DNA of 64,000 nt from Flavobacteriales bacterium (GTDB taxonomy: Bacteria; Bacteroidota; Bacteroidia; Flavobacteriales; TMED113): contig NZUK01000015.1 in the NCBI GenBank assembly GCA_002701365.1, positions 21,117 through 85,116 on the forward strand, written 5' to 3'. The notes beneath the pieces were generated by a model. It saw only the letters and a program-made list of their open reading frames with translations, searched no databases and had not been told where the DNA came from. Within the stretch, counting starts at the first letter, position 1, and every line of letters starts with the position of its first letter. The position numbers were made by a program, and so were the translations under genes. This document shows, piece by piece, positions 9,079-18,255 of this stretch.

Positions 9079-10806
9079 TTATATTTTAGTTAAATCTAAT
9101 TTGTCTTTCAGTATTGCAATTTTTGCGTTTTTTTCTAGTAAGTGTGAATACCTTTCTTCTTTGGTGTGTAGCATGTTTTTTTGTTTTTCTTCAGAAATAC
9201 TTATATCTAGATCAATGAAGTCATTCTTTAATTCTTTTCTAATAAAAAATAACAATTCTGACTTTATCTCTTGAATCTCTGCTTTTTCTGACAAACTTAC
9301 TAGTTTTAATTTAATAGTGTTATTATTTTTTTTTGGCAAATATCTGTCAAAAATATTATGTAAGTTTATTTTTTCTTTCTTTTTTAATTCTTGAGAAAAT
9401 AATTGCCACTTATTTATTAATTTATTCTCAATCCATTCAGTCTTTTCTTTTTTTTCTTCAATATTATTTTGATTAGAACTTTTCATGGCTATTATCTCGT
9501 CTGAAATACTAATGAGATCTGTATCAATTAGTTGATTATCTGCTAATTTAATGCCAACATTTTTAATTGTTTCCGCTTTAGAAGCTTTAGGCTTTAGAGG
9601 TTGTTTTTTTTCTTCTTGAGTATTGAATGATATGCCAGTAGTATTTGGTGTTTCTAAATTGGATTTTTTTGTTAGTACAGATTCATTTGGGTTATCTTCA
9701 ATGCTTTGCGTATCTGTTTTTTTATGATTTAGATTAGGATTTGGAATCAAGAGTTTTTTTTTAAGATCTAAATCAGATAATGAACATAGCTGCATAATAC
9801 TTAGCTCAACGAGAAAGCGTTGATTGACAGAATTTTTATAATTTAAAGTGCATTCGTTGAGACAGGACAATGCTTGTAAGATTTGTTTGTTTGAAAATTT
9901 TTTTGATTGCGGAGATATTAAATTTATAAAATCTTGATTTTTTTCAATTAATTTTTGAGTGCTAGGGATCTTTATCATCATTAAATTTCGAAAATGCTCA
10001 ATCATGATTTGAATAATTTCTTTGCCATCAAAACCTTTTTCAAATACTTCATTTATTTGTATTAAGCATTCAGGAATATTTTCATCGATTATATTGTTCG
10101 TTAATTTAATGGCAAATGAAAAATCAAGTGATTGTAATATATTAGTCACTTCTTTGTAATCCCATTTTTTATTACAATAAGTGTAAATTTTATCAAAGGT
10201 TGACAAGGCATCTCTAAGAGAGCCGTCAGATTTTTCAGATATCAAATTTAAGGTCTCTTGTTCAACTTGTATATCTTCTTGAGTAGATATCTTTTGAAGA
10301 TAATTGCTGATTTCATTAGTACTTATTCTATTGAAATCAAATATTTGACATCTAGATAAGATAGTTGGAATAATTTTTTCTTTTTCAGTAGTGGCCAAAA
10401 TAAAAATACTATGCTTAGGAGGTTCTTCTAATGTTTTAAGAAATGCATTGAATGCAGATTTTGATAACATGTGAACTTCGTCAATAATATATGTTTTGTA
10501 TTTTCCTATTTGAGGAGGTATTTTAACTTGATCAATCAGATTCCTAATATCGTCGACGCTATTATTAGATGCTCCATCAAGTTCAAATAAATTATACTCT
10601 GAAGAGGTCTCATTATTAATAAGTTTTGCAAAAATACGAGCACATGATGTTTTACCAACCCCTCTAGGACCACAAAAAAGGTATGCGTGTGCAATTTGAT
10701 TATTATTGATAGCGTTAGATAATGTATTTGTAATATGATTTTGACCAACTACGTCTTCGAATTTTGATGGTCGATATTTTCGCGCAGAAACCTGATACTC
10801 TTTCAT
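9079..10806 (-). CDS. dnaX: DNA polymerase III subunits gamma/tau
   Basis: A 575-aa clamp-loader ATPase. Seen: ARKYRPSKFEDVVGQ at the start, Walker A GPRGVGKTS at 46-54, Walker B IIDEVH at about 107-112, the arginine finger in LSRCQ near 150, then the lid and collar domains and a Lys/Asn-rich C-terminal tail. The region between Walker A and ELDGASNNS normally carries a four-cysteine zinc module in E. coli-type DnaX; here it is shortened to NNETSSEYNL with no cysteine. As I recall, flavobacterial DnaX proteins share this loss. It heads the minus-strand run dnaX-icd-tlpA-lipoprotein-pspC and diverges from rpsF over a 167-bp spacer. Confidence 0.95.
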   Translation of the reverse strand: MKEYQVSARKYRPSKFEDVVGQNHITNTLSNAINNNQIAHAYLFCGPRGVGKTSCARIFAKLINNETSSEYNLFELDGASNNSVDDIRNLIDQVKIPPQIGKYKTYIIDEVHMLSKSAFNAFLKTLEEPPKHSIFILATTEKEKIIPTILSRCQIFDFNRISTNEISNYLQKISTQEDIQVEQETLNLISEKSDGSLRDALSTFDKIYTYCNKKWDYKEVTNILQSLDFSFAIKLTNNIIDENIPECLIQINEVFEKGFDGKEIIQIMIEHFRNLMMIKIPSTQKLIEKNQDFINLISPQSKKFSNKQILQALSCLNECTLNYKNSVNQRFLVELSIMQLCSLSDLDLKKKLLIPNPNLNHKKTDTQSIEDNPNESVLTKKSNLETPNTTGISFNTQEEKKQPLKPKASKAETIKNVGIKLADNQLIDTDLISISDEIIAMKSSNQNNIEEKKEKTEWIENKLINKWQLFSQELKKKEKINLHNIFDRYLPKKNNNTIKLKLVSLSEKAEIQEIKSELLFFIRKELKNDFIDLDISISEEKQKNMLHTKEERYSHLLEKNAKIAILKDKLDLTKI

Positions 10807-10899
10807 TTTTTTGAAGATAAATCTAAATTAGATGTCTGTTTTAATAACAGCAATACAAATTAGTGAAAAAATATATATTATCATCATTTATCAATTAAC

Positions 10900-10930
10900 T
10901 TTGTTTATTCCATCGTAATTATTAAATTTG
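10900..10930 (+). promoter_or_regulatory. Bacteroidota-type promoter of the rpsF operon
   Basis: A TTTG at 10900-10903 and TAAATTTG at 10923-10930 are separated by 19 nt, a full match to the Bacteroidota housekeeping promoter (TTTG, about 19-20 nt, TAnnTTTG) recognised by the primary sigma factor. Transcription would begin near 10937, giving a 5' leader of about 37 nt before the rpsF ATG at 10974. A short inverted repeat TCCC-TTTTT-GGGA at 10934-10946 overlaps the expected start site, so it would be only partly transcribed. Confidence 0.75.
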
Positions 10931-10973
10931 CGGTCCCTTTTTGGGAAAGTTGAATTTTAATTGAATTGATATT

Positions 10974-11315
10974 ATGAATAATTATGAGACAGTTTTAATA
11001 CTAAACCCGGTTCTTTCTGAAGAGCAAGTAAAAGAATCTATAGATAAGTACAAGGGCTTATTATCTTCTTTTAAGGCAGAATTGGTTTCAGATGAATTAT
11101 GGGGCTTAAAAAAAATGAAGTATTTGATTCAGAATAAAAAAACAGGTTTTTATGTTTTATTTGAATATAAAGCAAATCCTAGTTCTATTTCAGATTTAGA
11201 AATAGATCTTAAAAGAGATGAGAGAGTAATGAGATTTTTGACGGTTAAATTAGACAAAAATGCTCGTGATTATGCTGAAAAAAGAAGAACTAAAAAAGAA
11301 GCAATTGTAAAATGA
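10974..11315 (+). CDS. rpsF: 30S ribosomal protein S6
   Basis: A 113-aa S6 protein that binds S18 and 16S rRNA in the platform of the 30S subunit. The family start [11 protein letters not shown], the central [16 protein letters not shown] and the late RFLTVKL are clear. It is the first gene of rpsF-rpsR-rplI, downstream of a well-matched promoter. Its last four bases overlap the rpsR start (ATGA), which fits the tight S6:S18 stoichiometry. Confidence 0.97.
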   Translation: MNNYETVLILNPVLSEEQVKESIDKYKGLLSSFKAELVSDELWGLKKMKYLIQNKKTGFYVLFEYKANPSSISDLEIDLKRDERVMRFLTVKLDKNARDYAEKRRTKKEAIVK

Positions 11316-11596
11316 TAGAAATAGATAAAAAAGCAAGTAGTGAGGTTAGGTTTTTAACTCCTCCAAAAGTTGAGTTGACTACTAAGAAAAAGTATTGTCG
11401 ATTTAAAAAAATGAAAATCAAATATGTGGATTATAAAGATCCAGATTTTTTAATGCGTTTTTTAAATGAGCAAGGTAAACTTCTTCCAAGAAGAATTACT
11501 GGTAATTCATTAAAATTTCAAAGAAAAGTTGCTCAGGCTGTAAAGAGAGCAAGACAATTAGCTCTTTTACCATATGTTTCAGATCTACTAAAATAA
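11312..11596 (+). CDS. rpsR: 30S ribosomal protein S18
   Basis: A 94-aa S18 protein. The conserved core is visible: [36 protein letters not shown] and the basic C-terminus [13 protein letters not shown]. The KYCRF cysteine is single, so no four-cysteine zinc site is present. It overlaps rpsF by four bases and is followed by rplI after 5 bp, so the three are one operon. Confidence 0.97.
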   Translation: MIEIDKKASSEVRFLTPPKVELTTKKKYCRFKKMKIKYVDYKDPDFLMRFLNEQGKLLPRRITGNSLKFQRKVAQAVKRARQLALLPYVSDLLK

Positions 11597-11601
11597 TTTT
11601 T

Positions 11602-12051
11602 ATGGAAGTTATACTTAAACAAGATATAGAGAATTTAGGTTTTGCAGATGATATAGTAAAAGTTAAACCGGGCTATGGTAGGAATTATCTTATCCCAAAT
11701 CGTTTAGCCGTTTTTGCTACTGATTCTGAAAAAAAGGTTCTTGCTGAAAATCTTAAACAAAAGGAACAAAAAAACAAAAAAATAATTGCTGATTTAGAAT
11801 CAACAAAAAAGAAAATAGAAAGTCTTGAATTAAACATAAGATCTAAAGTAGGTGAAGACAAGAAGTTATTTGGATCTGTTAATACAGCTACTATTGCTTC
11901 TGAATTAAAGAGTGAAGGTATTGATATTGATAAGAAATACATCATTATAAATGGCATGAATATCATTAAAAATACTGGTTCATTTTCTGCAACCATCAGA
12001 TTGCATAGGGAACTAAGTGCAAACTTATCTTTTGAAGTAATAGCTGAGTAA
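11602..12051 (+). CDS. rplI: 50S ribosomal protein L9
   Basis: A 149-aa L9 protein, which bridges neighbouring ribosomes through a long helix. The N-domain signature is present (ILKQDIENLGFADDIVKVKPGYGRNYLIP), then a Lys/Glu-rich connecting helix at about residues 45-75 and the C-domain KLFGSVNTATIASELK. It ends the rpsF operon. The 46-bp gap to acnB holds no clear hairpin terminator. Confidence 0.97.
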   Translation: MEVILKQDIENLGFADDIVKVKPGYGRNYLIPNRLAVFATDSEKKVLAENLKQKEQKNKKIIADLESTKKKIESLELNIRSKVGEDKKLFGSVNTATIASELKSEGIDIDKKYIIINGMNIIKNTGSFSATIRLHRELSANLSFEVIAE

Positions 12052-12097
12052 TTTTATATCCAGATTTTAACTTAAGACTAGATAGATTTCAAAGTTT

Positions 12098-14896
12098 ATG
12101 AGCTTGTATAGTGAATACCTAGATGATATTAAATACCGAAAAACTCAAGATCTGGCCCCTAAGCCTATAGATAGTTCGGAGTTGTTACTTGAAATCATTG
12201 ATCAAATAAAAGATTTAAATCACGTACACAGAAAAGAATCACTTAATTTTTTTATTTATAATGTTTTGCCAGGCACTACAAGTGCTGCTAATGTGAAAGC
12301 TAATTTTTTAAAACAAATTATTCTTGAAAAAATCATTGTAAGTGAAATTACGCCCACCTTTGCTCTAGAATTACTGTCACACATGAAAGGTGGTCCTTCA
12401 ATTGCAGTTCTATTAGATTTAACATTAGGAAAAAACATCACTCTGGCAAATGAAGCTGCACAGGTTCTAAAGACACAAGTGTTTCTTTATGAAGCAGATA
12501 TGGATCGTTTGGCAAAGGCATATAAAAAAGGCAATTCTATCGCTAAAGAAATTTTACAGAGTTATGCTCAGGCAGAATTTTTTACGAAATTACCGGAATT
12601 ACCAGAAGAAATTAAACTTGTTACCTTTGTTGCTGGCGTTGGAGATGTATCAACAGATTTATTGTCTCCAGGAAGTGACGCTCATTCAAGATCAGATCGA
12701 CAACTTCATGGACAATGTATGTTCGAGCACAATAAAGAACAACAGCAGCAGCTTATTGAATTACAGAAAAAACACCCTGATAAACGAATAATGTTAATTG
12801 CTGAAAAAGGAACTATGGGTGTCGGTTCATCTAGAATGTCTGGTGTTAATAATGTTGCATTATGGATTGGTCAAAAAGCTAGCAACTATATTCCATTTAT
12901 TAATATTGCCCCTGTAGTAGCAGGAACTAATGGAATATCTCCAATATTTCTTACAACAGTTGGAGTGACGGGAGGCATTGGCCTAGATTTAAAAAACTGG
13001 CAGAAAAAGTATGATTCTTCTAAAAACCTTTTACTTGATGAAAATGGTGATCCTATCTTAGAACAAGTATACTCTGTAGATACAGGAACAGTTTTAACGA
13101 TCAATACTAAAACAAAAAAACTTTATGCTGGAAATAAAGAATTGATGGATATTTCCTCTTCATTTACTCCGCAAAAAATGGAATTTATGAAAGCAGGCGG
13201 TTCATATGCTGTTGTTTTTGGAAAAAAACTACAAACATTTGCTGCACAAACTCTTGGTAATGATGTTATCTCAATTTATGCGAAATCAAAAGAAATTTCT
13301 AATAAAAATCAAGGTCTGACTGCTGTAGAGAAAATTTTCAATAAAAATGCTGTTGGTACTTCCGGAGCTATTTTACATGCAGGTTCTTATGTACGTGTAA
13401 ACGTAGATATTGTAGGTTCGCAAGATACTACAGGATTGATGACCTCTCAGGAATTAGAAATGATGGCGGCTACTATTATTTCTCCTATTGTTGATGCCGG
13501 TTATCAATCAGGTTGTCATACTGCCTCTGTGTGGGACCAAAAATCAAAAGAAAATATTCCTAAACTCATGAGTTTTATGCATGATTTTGGACTTATAACA
13601 GCTCGTGATCCAAAAGACAAATACCATGCTATGACTGATGTAATTCACAAAGTCCTAAATGACATTACAGTAGATGACTGGTCTATTATTATTGGTGGAG
13701 ATTCACATACTAGAATGTCTAAAGGAGTTGCTTTTGGTGCTGATTCAGGTACAGTTGCTCTAGCATTAGCAACTGGAGAAGCGTCTATGCCAATACCTGA
13801 ATCTGTCAAGGTAACTTTTAAAGGTCAAATGCAAGATCATATGGATTTTAGAGATGTAGTACATGCTACTCAGAGCCAAATGCTTAAGAAGTTTAAAGGT
13901 GAAAATGTTTTTCAGGGTAGAATTATTGAAGTTCATATTGGTACGTTACTTGCTGACCAAGCCTTTACTTTTACTGATTGGACAGCTGAGATGAAAGCAA
14001 AAGCTTCAATTTGCATTTCTCAAAATGACACTCTTATTCAATCTTTGAATATTTCTAAGAATCGCATTCAAATTATGATTAATAAGGGAATGGATAATGA
14101 GGGGAAAGTACTACAAGGATTGATTGATAAAGCCAATAAACGAATAGATGAGATTAAATCAGGTATAAAACCACCATTAAATCCTGATGAAAACGCAAAA
14201 TATTATGCTGATTTTGAAGTTGATTTAGATATTATAGATGAACCTATGATTGCAGATCCAGATGTACATAATGAAGATGTTTCAAAACGATATACACATG
14301 ATACAATTAGAGAACTTTCCTTTTATAATGCTGAAAAAAATATTGATTTAGGTTTTGTGGGCTCTTGCATGGTACATAAAGGAGACATTAAGATTGTTGC
14401 CAAGATGTTGAAAAATCTAGAAGAAAATTTAGGTAATGTTAAATTTAAGGCACCATTAGTTGTAACAGCTCCTACTTATAATATTATTGACGAACTTAAG
14501 GAGGAAGGTGATTGGGAAATCTTGCAAAAATATTCTGGTTTTGAGTTTGATGATTTATCCCCAAAATCAGTTGCTCGTACTCAGTATGATAATATTTTAT
14601 ATCTTGAACGTCCAGGCTGTAATCTATGTATGGGTAATCAAGAGAAAGCCGAGAAAGGAGATACAGTTATGGCCACATCTACGCGTCTTTTTCAAGGCAG
14701 AGTAGTTAAAGACTCTGATCGTAAGAAAGGGGAATCATTATTAGCTTCTACCCCCGTCGTTGTTTTATCAGCAGTTCTTGGTCGTACACCATCTTTGTCC
14801 GAATACAAAGCGGCAATAAAAGGTATTAAACTAACTCGTTTTGCTCCGCCAATTAAATCCATGACATCAAAACCTGGGCACTTGCTTTCGTATTAA
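12098..14896 (+). CDS. acnB: Aconitate hydratase B (possibly also 2-methylisocitrate dehydratase)
   Basis: A 932-aa aconitase of the AcnB type, which interconverts citrate and isocitrate in the TCA cycle. It has the N-terminal HEAT-like and swivel regions before the catalytic domains, the order typical of AcnB. The three 4Fe-4S ligands can be placed at Cys757 (GSCMVHKG) and Cys841/Cys844 (GCNLCMGNQ). Catalytic-region motifs such as SGCHTASVWD and GGDSHTRMSKGVAFGADSG are also intact. Length agrees with flavobacterial AcnB. The gene stands 46 bp after rplI and 12 bp before the glucosaminidase gene on the same strand. Bifunctionality with 2-methylisocitrate is known for the family and not shown here. 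Confidence 0.97.
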   Translation: MSLYSEYLDDIKYRKTQDLAPKPIDSSELLLEIIDQIKDLNHVHRKESLNFFIYNVLPGTTSAANVKANFLKQIILEKIIVSEITPTFALELLSHMKGGPSIAVLLDLTLGKNITLANEAAQVLKTQVFLYEADMDRLAKAYKKGNSIAKEILQSYAQAEFFTKLPELPEEIKLVTFVAGVGDVSTDLLSPGSDAHSRSDRQLHGQCMFEHNKEQQQQLIELQKKHPDKRIMLIAEKGTMGVGSSRMSGVNNVALWIGQKASNYIPFINIAPVVAGTNGISPIFLTTVGVTGGIGLDLKNWQKKYDSSKNLLLDENGDPILEQVYSVDTGTVLTINTKTKKLYAGNKELMDISSSFTPQKMEFMKAGGSYAVVFGKKLQTFAAQTLGNDVISIYAKSKEISNKNQGLTAVEKIFNKNAVGTSGAILHAGSYVRVNVDIVGSQDTTGLMTSQELEMMAATIISPIVDAGYQSGCHTASVWDQKSKENIPKLMSFMHDFGLITARDPKDKYHAMTDVIHKVLNDITVDDWSIIIGGDSHTRMSKGVAFGADSGTVALALATGEASMPIPESVKVTFKGQMQDHMDFRDVVHATQSQMLKKFKGENVFQGRIIEVHIGTLLADQAFTFTDWTAEMKAKASICISQNDTLIQSLNISKNRIQIMINKGMDNEGKVLQGLIDKANKRIDEIKSGIKPPLNPDENAKYYADFEVDLDIIDEPMIADPDVHNEDVSKRYTHDTIRELSFYNAEKNIDLGFVGSCMVHKGDIKIVAKMLKNLEENLGNVKFKAPLVVTAPTYNIIDELKEEGDWEILQKYSGFEFDDLSPKSVARTQYDNILYLERPGCNLCMGNQEKAEKGDTVMATSTRLFQGRVVKDSDRKKGESLLASTPVVVLSAVLGRTPSLSEYKAAIKGIKLTRFAPPIKSMTSKPGHLLSY

Positions 14897-14908
14897 TTTT
14901 TTTAGATT

Positions 14909-15727
14909 ATGCAGATAAAACCTATGTCATCTGGTGATTTGAAAAATGAACTAATTATTTTTTTTAAATCACAATTAATGTTGTTTTATTTTTTTCTTAG
15001 TTCACTCCCTTTGTATTCTCAAACATTCTTTGAGTCAAAAATAGATCCGATTTTAATTGATATTGATAACGCATCGGAAATACAAAATTTAAATTCGGAT
15101 TCCTTAAAATGGTACTTATATAGTCAGGTACCCGATTTGTCTAAATTAACCCCCGATAATCGAAAAAAAAAATTTATCAATTTTATTTTGCCAGCTATTT
15201 TAATTGAGAAAGAAAAAATTAAAACAGCATATGATTATGTTTTTGATAACTTCAATAAAATTAATCCTAATGAAATTACACAACCTCTTTTTGATTATTG
15301 TAATTGTATAGATAAATATGAATTATTATTGTGTTTATCTGATCAGCCTAACTCAATTATTATCGCTCAAGCTGCAATAGAATCAGGCTGGGGAACATCT
15401 AGGTTCTTTAAGCAAGGATATAATTTATTTGGTGTTCATACAACAAAAAATGATTCCAATAAAATGGCAGCAAATGATTCTCAACTCATTTATGTTAAGA
15501 AATATAATAGTATTTCAGAATCTATTTCACATTACTTACGTACTTTAGCAAGAGTTGATGCATATCATGAATTTAGAGAACAAAGAGTAGTTTCTAATGA
15601 TGTAAAAAAACTAATTAGTTACTTAACTAATTATTCAGAAAGACGAGAATTATATGTTGAGGATATTTTAGAAATTATTGAATACAATCAATTATGTCGG
15701 TATGATACTATAAGTTTTCATAAATAA
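14909..15727 (+). CDS. Exported glucosaminidase-domain protein (Bax-like peptidoglycan hydrolase)
   Basis: A 272-aa protein with a C-terminal GH73-type glucosaminidase domain. AQAAIESGWGTSRFF holds the catalytic glutamate (about Glu158), followed by GYNLFGVHT and SISESISHYLRTL, typical of Bax-like members. These cleave the glycan strands of peptidoglycan. A hydrophobic stretch LMLFYFFLSSLPLYSQ at about residues 23-38 looks like a signal peptide, so the true start may be the ATG at 14978; the first ATG at 14909 is kept because it follows acnB by only 12 bp. The MFS gene follows 7 bp later. Confidence 0.83.
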   Translation: MQIKPMSSGDLKNELIIFFKSQLMLFYFFLSSLPLYSQTFFESKIDPILIDIDNASEIQNLNSDSLKWYLYSQVPDLSKLTPDNRKKKFINFILPAILIEKEKIKTAYDYVFDNFNKINPNEITQPLFDYCNCIDKYELLLCLSDQPNSIIIAQAAIESGWGTSRFFKQGYNLFGVHTTKNDSNKMAANDSQLIYVKKYNSISESISHYLRTLARVDAYHEFREQRVVSNDVKKLISYLTNYSERRELYVEDILEIIEYNQLCRYDTISFHK

Positions 15728-15734
15728 ATTTAAT

Positions 15735-17042
15735 ATGGATTTTAAAAAAAATAAAGAAATTATTGCGTGGTCTTTGTATGATTTTGCTAATCAGCCATTT
15801 ACTACATTAATTGTGACATTTATTTTTAGTAAATTTTTTGTAGAAGTTCTTGCCAAAAACGAAATTGCAGGAACTTCATTATGGTCATTAGGAATTTCAA
15901 TAACGGCAATTTTCGTGTCTCTATTATCACCCATTTTAGGGGCTTTAGCTGATGCTGGTGGTTATAGAAAGTTATTTTTAATAATTTCTACTTACGTTTG
16001 TGTTTTTGCTACTATTATATTGTATTTTTTTGAGCCTGATCAAATATATCTTATAGGAGGTTGTCAAATACATGTATCTATTATATCATTATGTTTATTT
16101 ATAATTGCCAATATAGGTTTCGAATTTGGCACAGTTTTTTGTAACTCTTATTTAACCGATTTGTCTGACAATCAAAATATTGGTAAAATTTCTGGCTATG
16201 CATGGGGATTGGGTTTTGTTGGAGGTCTATTATCTTTAGCCTTGTCTTTAGTTTTGTTTGATGTTTCGGACAATATAAACAATGTTAGATATATTAACTT
16301 ATTAGTGGCTTTTTGGTTGATAGTATTTAGTCTGCCTACGTTTATTTATTTGAAAGACCAAAAGCCTAGAAAAGGTTTTAAAAGACATGTTAAAAGTTCA
16401 ATTAATGCTATTGTGACTACATTTAAAAATATCTCACAACATCAATCTATTGTAAAATTTTTAATTGCTAGGTTGTTTTATAACGATGCGTTAGTTACCA
16501 TTTTTGCTTTTGGTGGAGTCTATGCAGGACATCTTGGTTTTAGTTTTTTAGAAGTCTTAATTCTGGGAGTTGTATTAAATATTGCTGCCTGTATTGGGTC
16601 TTTTTTGTTTGGGTATCTAGAAGATAAAATAGGAGTTTTTCGTATGTTAAATATTACATTATGGGTTTTGTTGTTTTCTGTTTTATTAGCATTCATTGCC
16701 CCATTTTTTGACTGTAGTAAATTAATTTGTTTGCCTCCGTCATTACAAAATATAATTAATCCAAAAGTTTTATTTTGGATTGCAGGCTTTTTTATTGGAT
16801 TAATGCAAGGACCTAATCAGTCAGGAAGTAGGTCTCTAATGGCAAGGCTAACTCCAGATGATAAAAAGAATGAATTTTTTGGTTTTTATGCATTTTCTGG
16901 GAAAGCAACATCTTTTATAGGACCTTTATTATTTGGTGTTTTAACTGCAGCGTTTGGCACTCAACAAGCGGGGTTATTAATTGTAGTAGTATTTTTTATT
17001 TTAGGAATTCTCTTTTTTAGATCTTTAAGGTTAACTGTATAA
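15735..17042 (+). CDS. MFS transporter, UMF1 (Atg22-like) family
   Basis: A 435-aa polytopic membrane protein with about 12 hydrophobic helices. The N-terminal motif IIAWSLYDFANQPFTT and the GLAWGLGFVGGL-type segment (AWGLGFVGGLLSLALS) are hallmarks of the UMF1/Atg22-like branch of the major facilitator superfamily. Distant eukaryotic relatives export amino acids from vacuoles; bacterial substrates are unknown. Its stop codon shares a base with the ATG of the following oxidase gene (TAATG), which suggests coupling. Sure of family, not of substrate. Confidence 0.88.
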   Translation: MDFKKNKEIIAWSLYDFANQPFTTLIVTFIFSKFFVEVLAKNEIAGTSLWSLGISITAIFVSLLSPILGALADAGGYRKLFLIISTYVCVFATIILYFFEPDQIYLIGGCQIHVSIISLCLFIIANIGFEFGTVFCNSYLTDLSDNQNIGKISGYAWGLGFVGGLLSLALSLVLFDVSDNINNVRYINLLVAFWLIVFSLPTFIYLKDQKPRKGFKRHVKSSINAIVTTFKNISQHQSIVKFLIARLFYNDALVTIFAFGGVYAGHLGFSFLEVLILGVVLNIAACIGSFLFGYLEDKIGVFRMLNITLWVLLFSVLLAFIAPFFDCSKLICLPPSLQNIINPKVLFWIAGFFIGLMQGPNQSGSRSLMARLTPDDKKNEFFGFYAFSGKATSFIGPLLFGVLTAAFGTQQAGLLIVVVFFILGILFFRSLRLTV

Positions 17043-18255
17043 TGATGAATAAAAATTTTGACATTATTGTTGTAGGAGGTGGACTAGTTGGACTTGCGAC
17101 TGCTTATAAAATTCAAAAAAAGCAAATAAAAAAAGTATATTGTTAATTGAAAAAGAAGAACATTTAGCTTCGCATCAAAGTGGTCGAAATTCAGGTGTTA
17201 TTCACTCAGGCTTATATTATAAGCCAGGTTCTTTAAAGGCTGAAAATTGTGTTGCAGGCAGAAAAGAGTTAGTTGATTTTGCTAAGAAATATAATATTAG
17301 GCATGATATATGTGGAAAATTAGTTGTTGCTACAAATCAGAAAGAACTAAATGTTTTACCTGAACTTTTAGATCGTGGTATCCAAAATGGACTTAAAAAT
17401 TTAAGTATTATTAATCAAAATGAAATGAAGGAAATTGAACCTTTCGTTTCAGGATTAGGTGCAATATTAGTCCCAGAAACAGGTATTATTGATTATCGAC
17501 AAGTTGCAGAAAAGTTGGCGTTTTTAATTAAAGAAATTAATCCTAATAGTAGTATATTGACAAATACAAAGGTTGTTGATTTTAAAAATGAATCAACAGG
17601 ATCAGTTGTTATTACACAAAAAGATAAGTTTAAATGTGAAAATATTATTTTTTGTTGTGGTTTGTTTTCAGATAGATTAGCAAAGAACGATGGTTTAGAT
17701 CTAGATATGAAAATTGTAGGTTTCCGAGGAGATTATTTTTCTTTAAAAGACTCTGCTAAGCATAAAGTTAAAAATTTAATTTACCCTGTTCCTAACCCTG
17801 AATTTCCATTTTTAGGTGTTCATTTTACAAGAATGACTAATGGTGAATTTGAATGTGGTCCTAATGCTGTATTTACCTTTAAAAGAGAAGGTTATAGTAA
17901 ATTAGATTTTAGCATTAAAGACACAATTGATGCACTAACTTACTCTGGAACATGGCGTTTGTTTATAAAACATTGGCGATTTGGAATGAATGAATATGTT
18001 AAAGCTGCATCAAAGAGAGTTTTTTTAAATCAATTAAAAAAACTAATTCCATCATTAAAAATTGATGAAATAGAATCGGGAAGATCTGGAGTGAGAGCAA
18101 TGGCTCTGGGTATAGACGGTGAGGTTATAGATGATTTTAAGATTATATATAATAATAAAAACATACATGTTCTTAATGCACCTTCTCCCGCTGCAACTGC
18201 ATGTCTTTCTATAGGTGAGAAGATTGCTTCTAATTTTCTAAAAAAATACAATTAA
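17042..18255 (+). CDS. lhgO: L-2-hydroxyglutarate oxidase (LhgO-like), coding frame broken by a -1 shift
   Basis: An FAD-dependent oxidase of the DAO superfamily that turns L-2-hydroxyglutarate into 2-oxoglutarate. The N-terminal 34 codons (17042-17143) hold the dinucleotide-binding motif VVGGGLVGLATAY and then hit a TAA at 17144. The rest (frame open from 17140) starts at LLIEKEEHLASHQSGRNSGVIHSGLYY, exactly the next block expected in this family, and continues to ESGRSGVRAMALG and APSPAATACLSIGE. A single -1 shift in the A-rich stretch 17115-17134 joins them with natural sequence (KIQKKANKKSILLIE). Causes could be an indel error in the assembly, a recent mutation, or slippage rescue. The downstream part alone would lack the FAD nucleotide motif. 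Its stop shares TTAA with purB. Confidence 0.82.
17116..17134 (+). other. Two in-phase A-rich slippery heptamers at the lhgO frame break
   Basis: Relative to the ATG at 17042, A AAA AAG at 17116-17122 and A AAA AAA at 17128-17134 are both in the phase needed for -1 slippage. Slipping back one base at either site moves the ribosome into the downstream lhgO frame before the TAA at 17144. Each is a run of seven A, also prone to polymerase slippage and to sequencing indels. Function is not shown. Confidence 0.45.

Noticed and set aside
10934..10946. TCCC-TTTTT-GGGA hairpin as an S6:S18 leader
   Set aside because: It overlaps the predicted transcription start, so it would not be completely transcribed, and a 4-bp stem is too small to claim.
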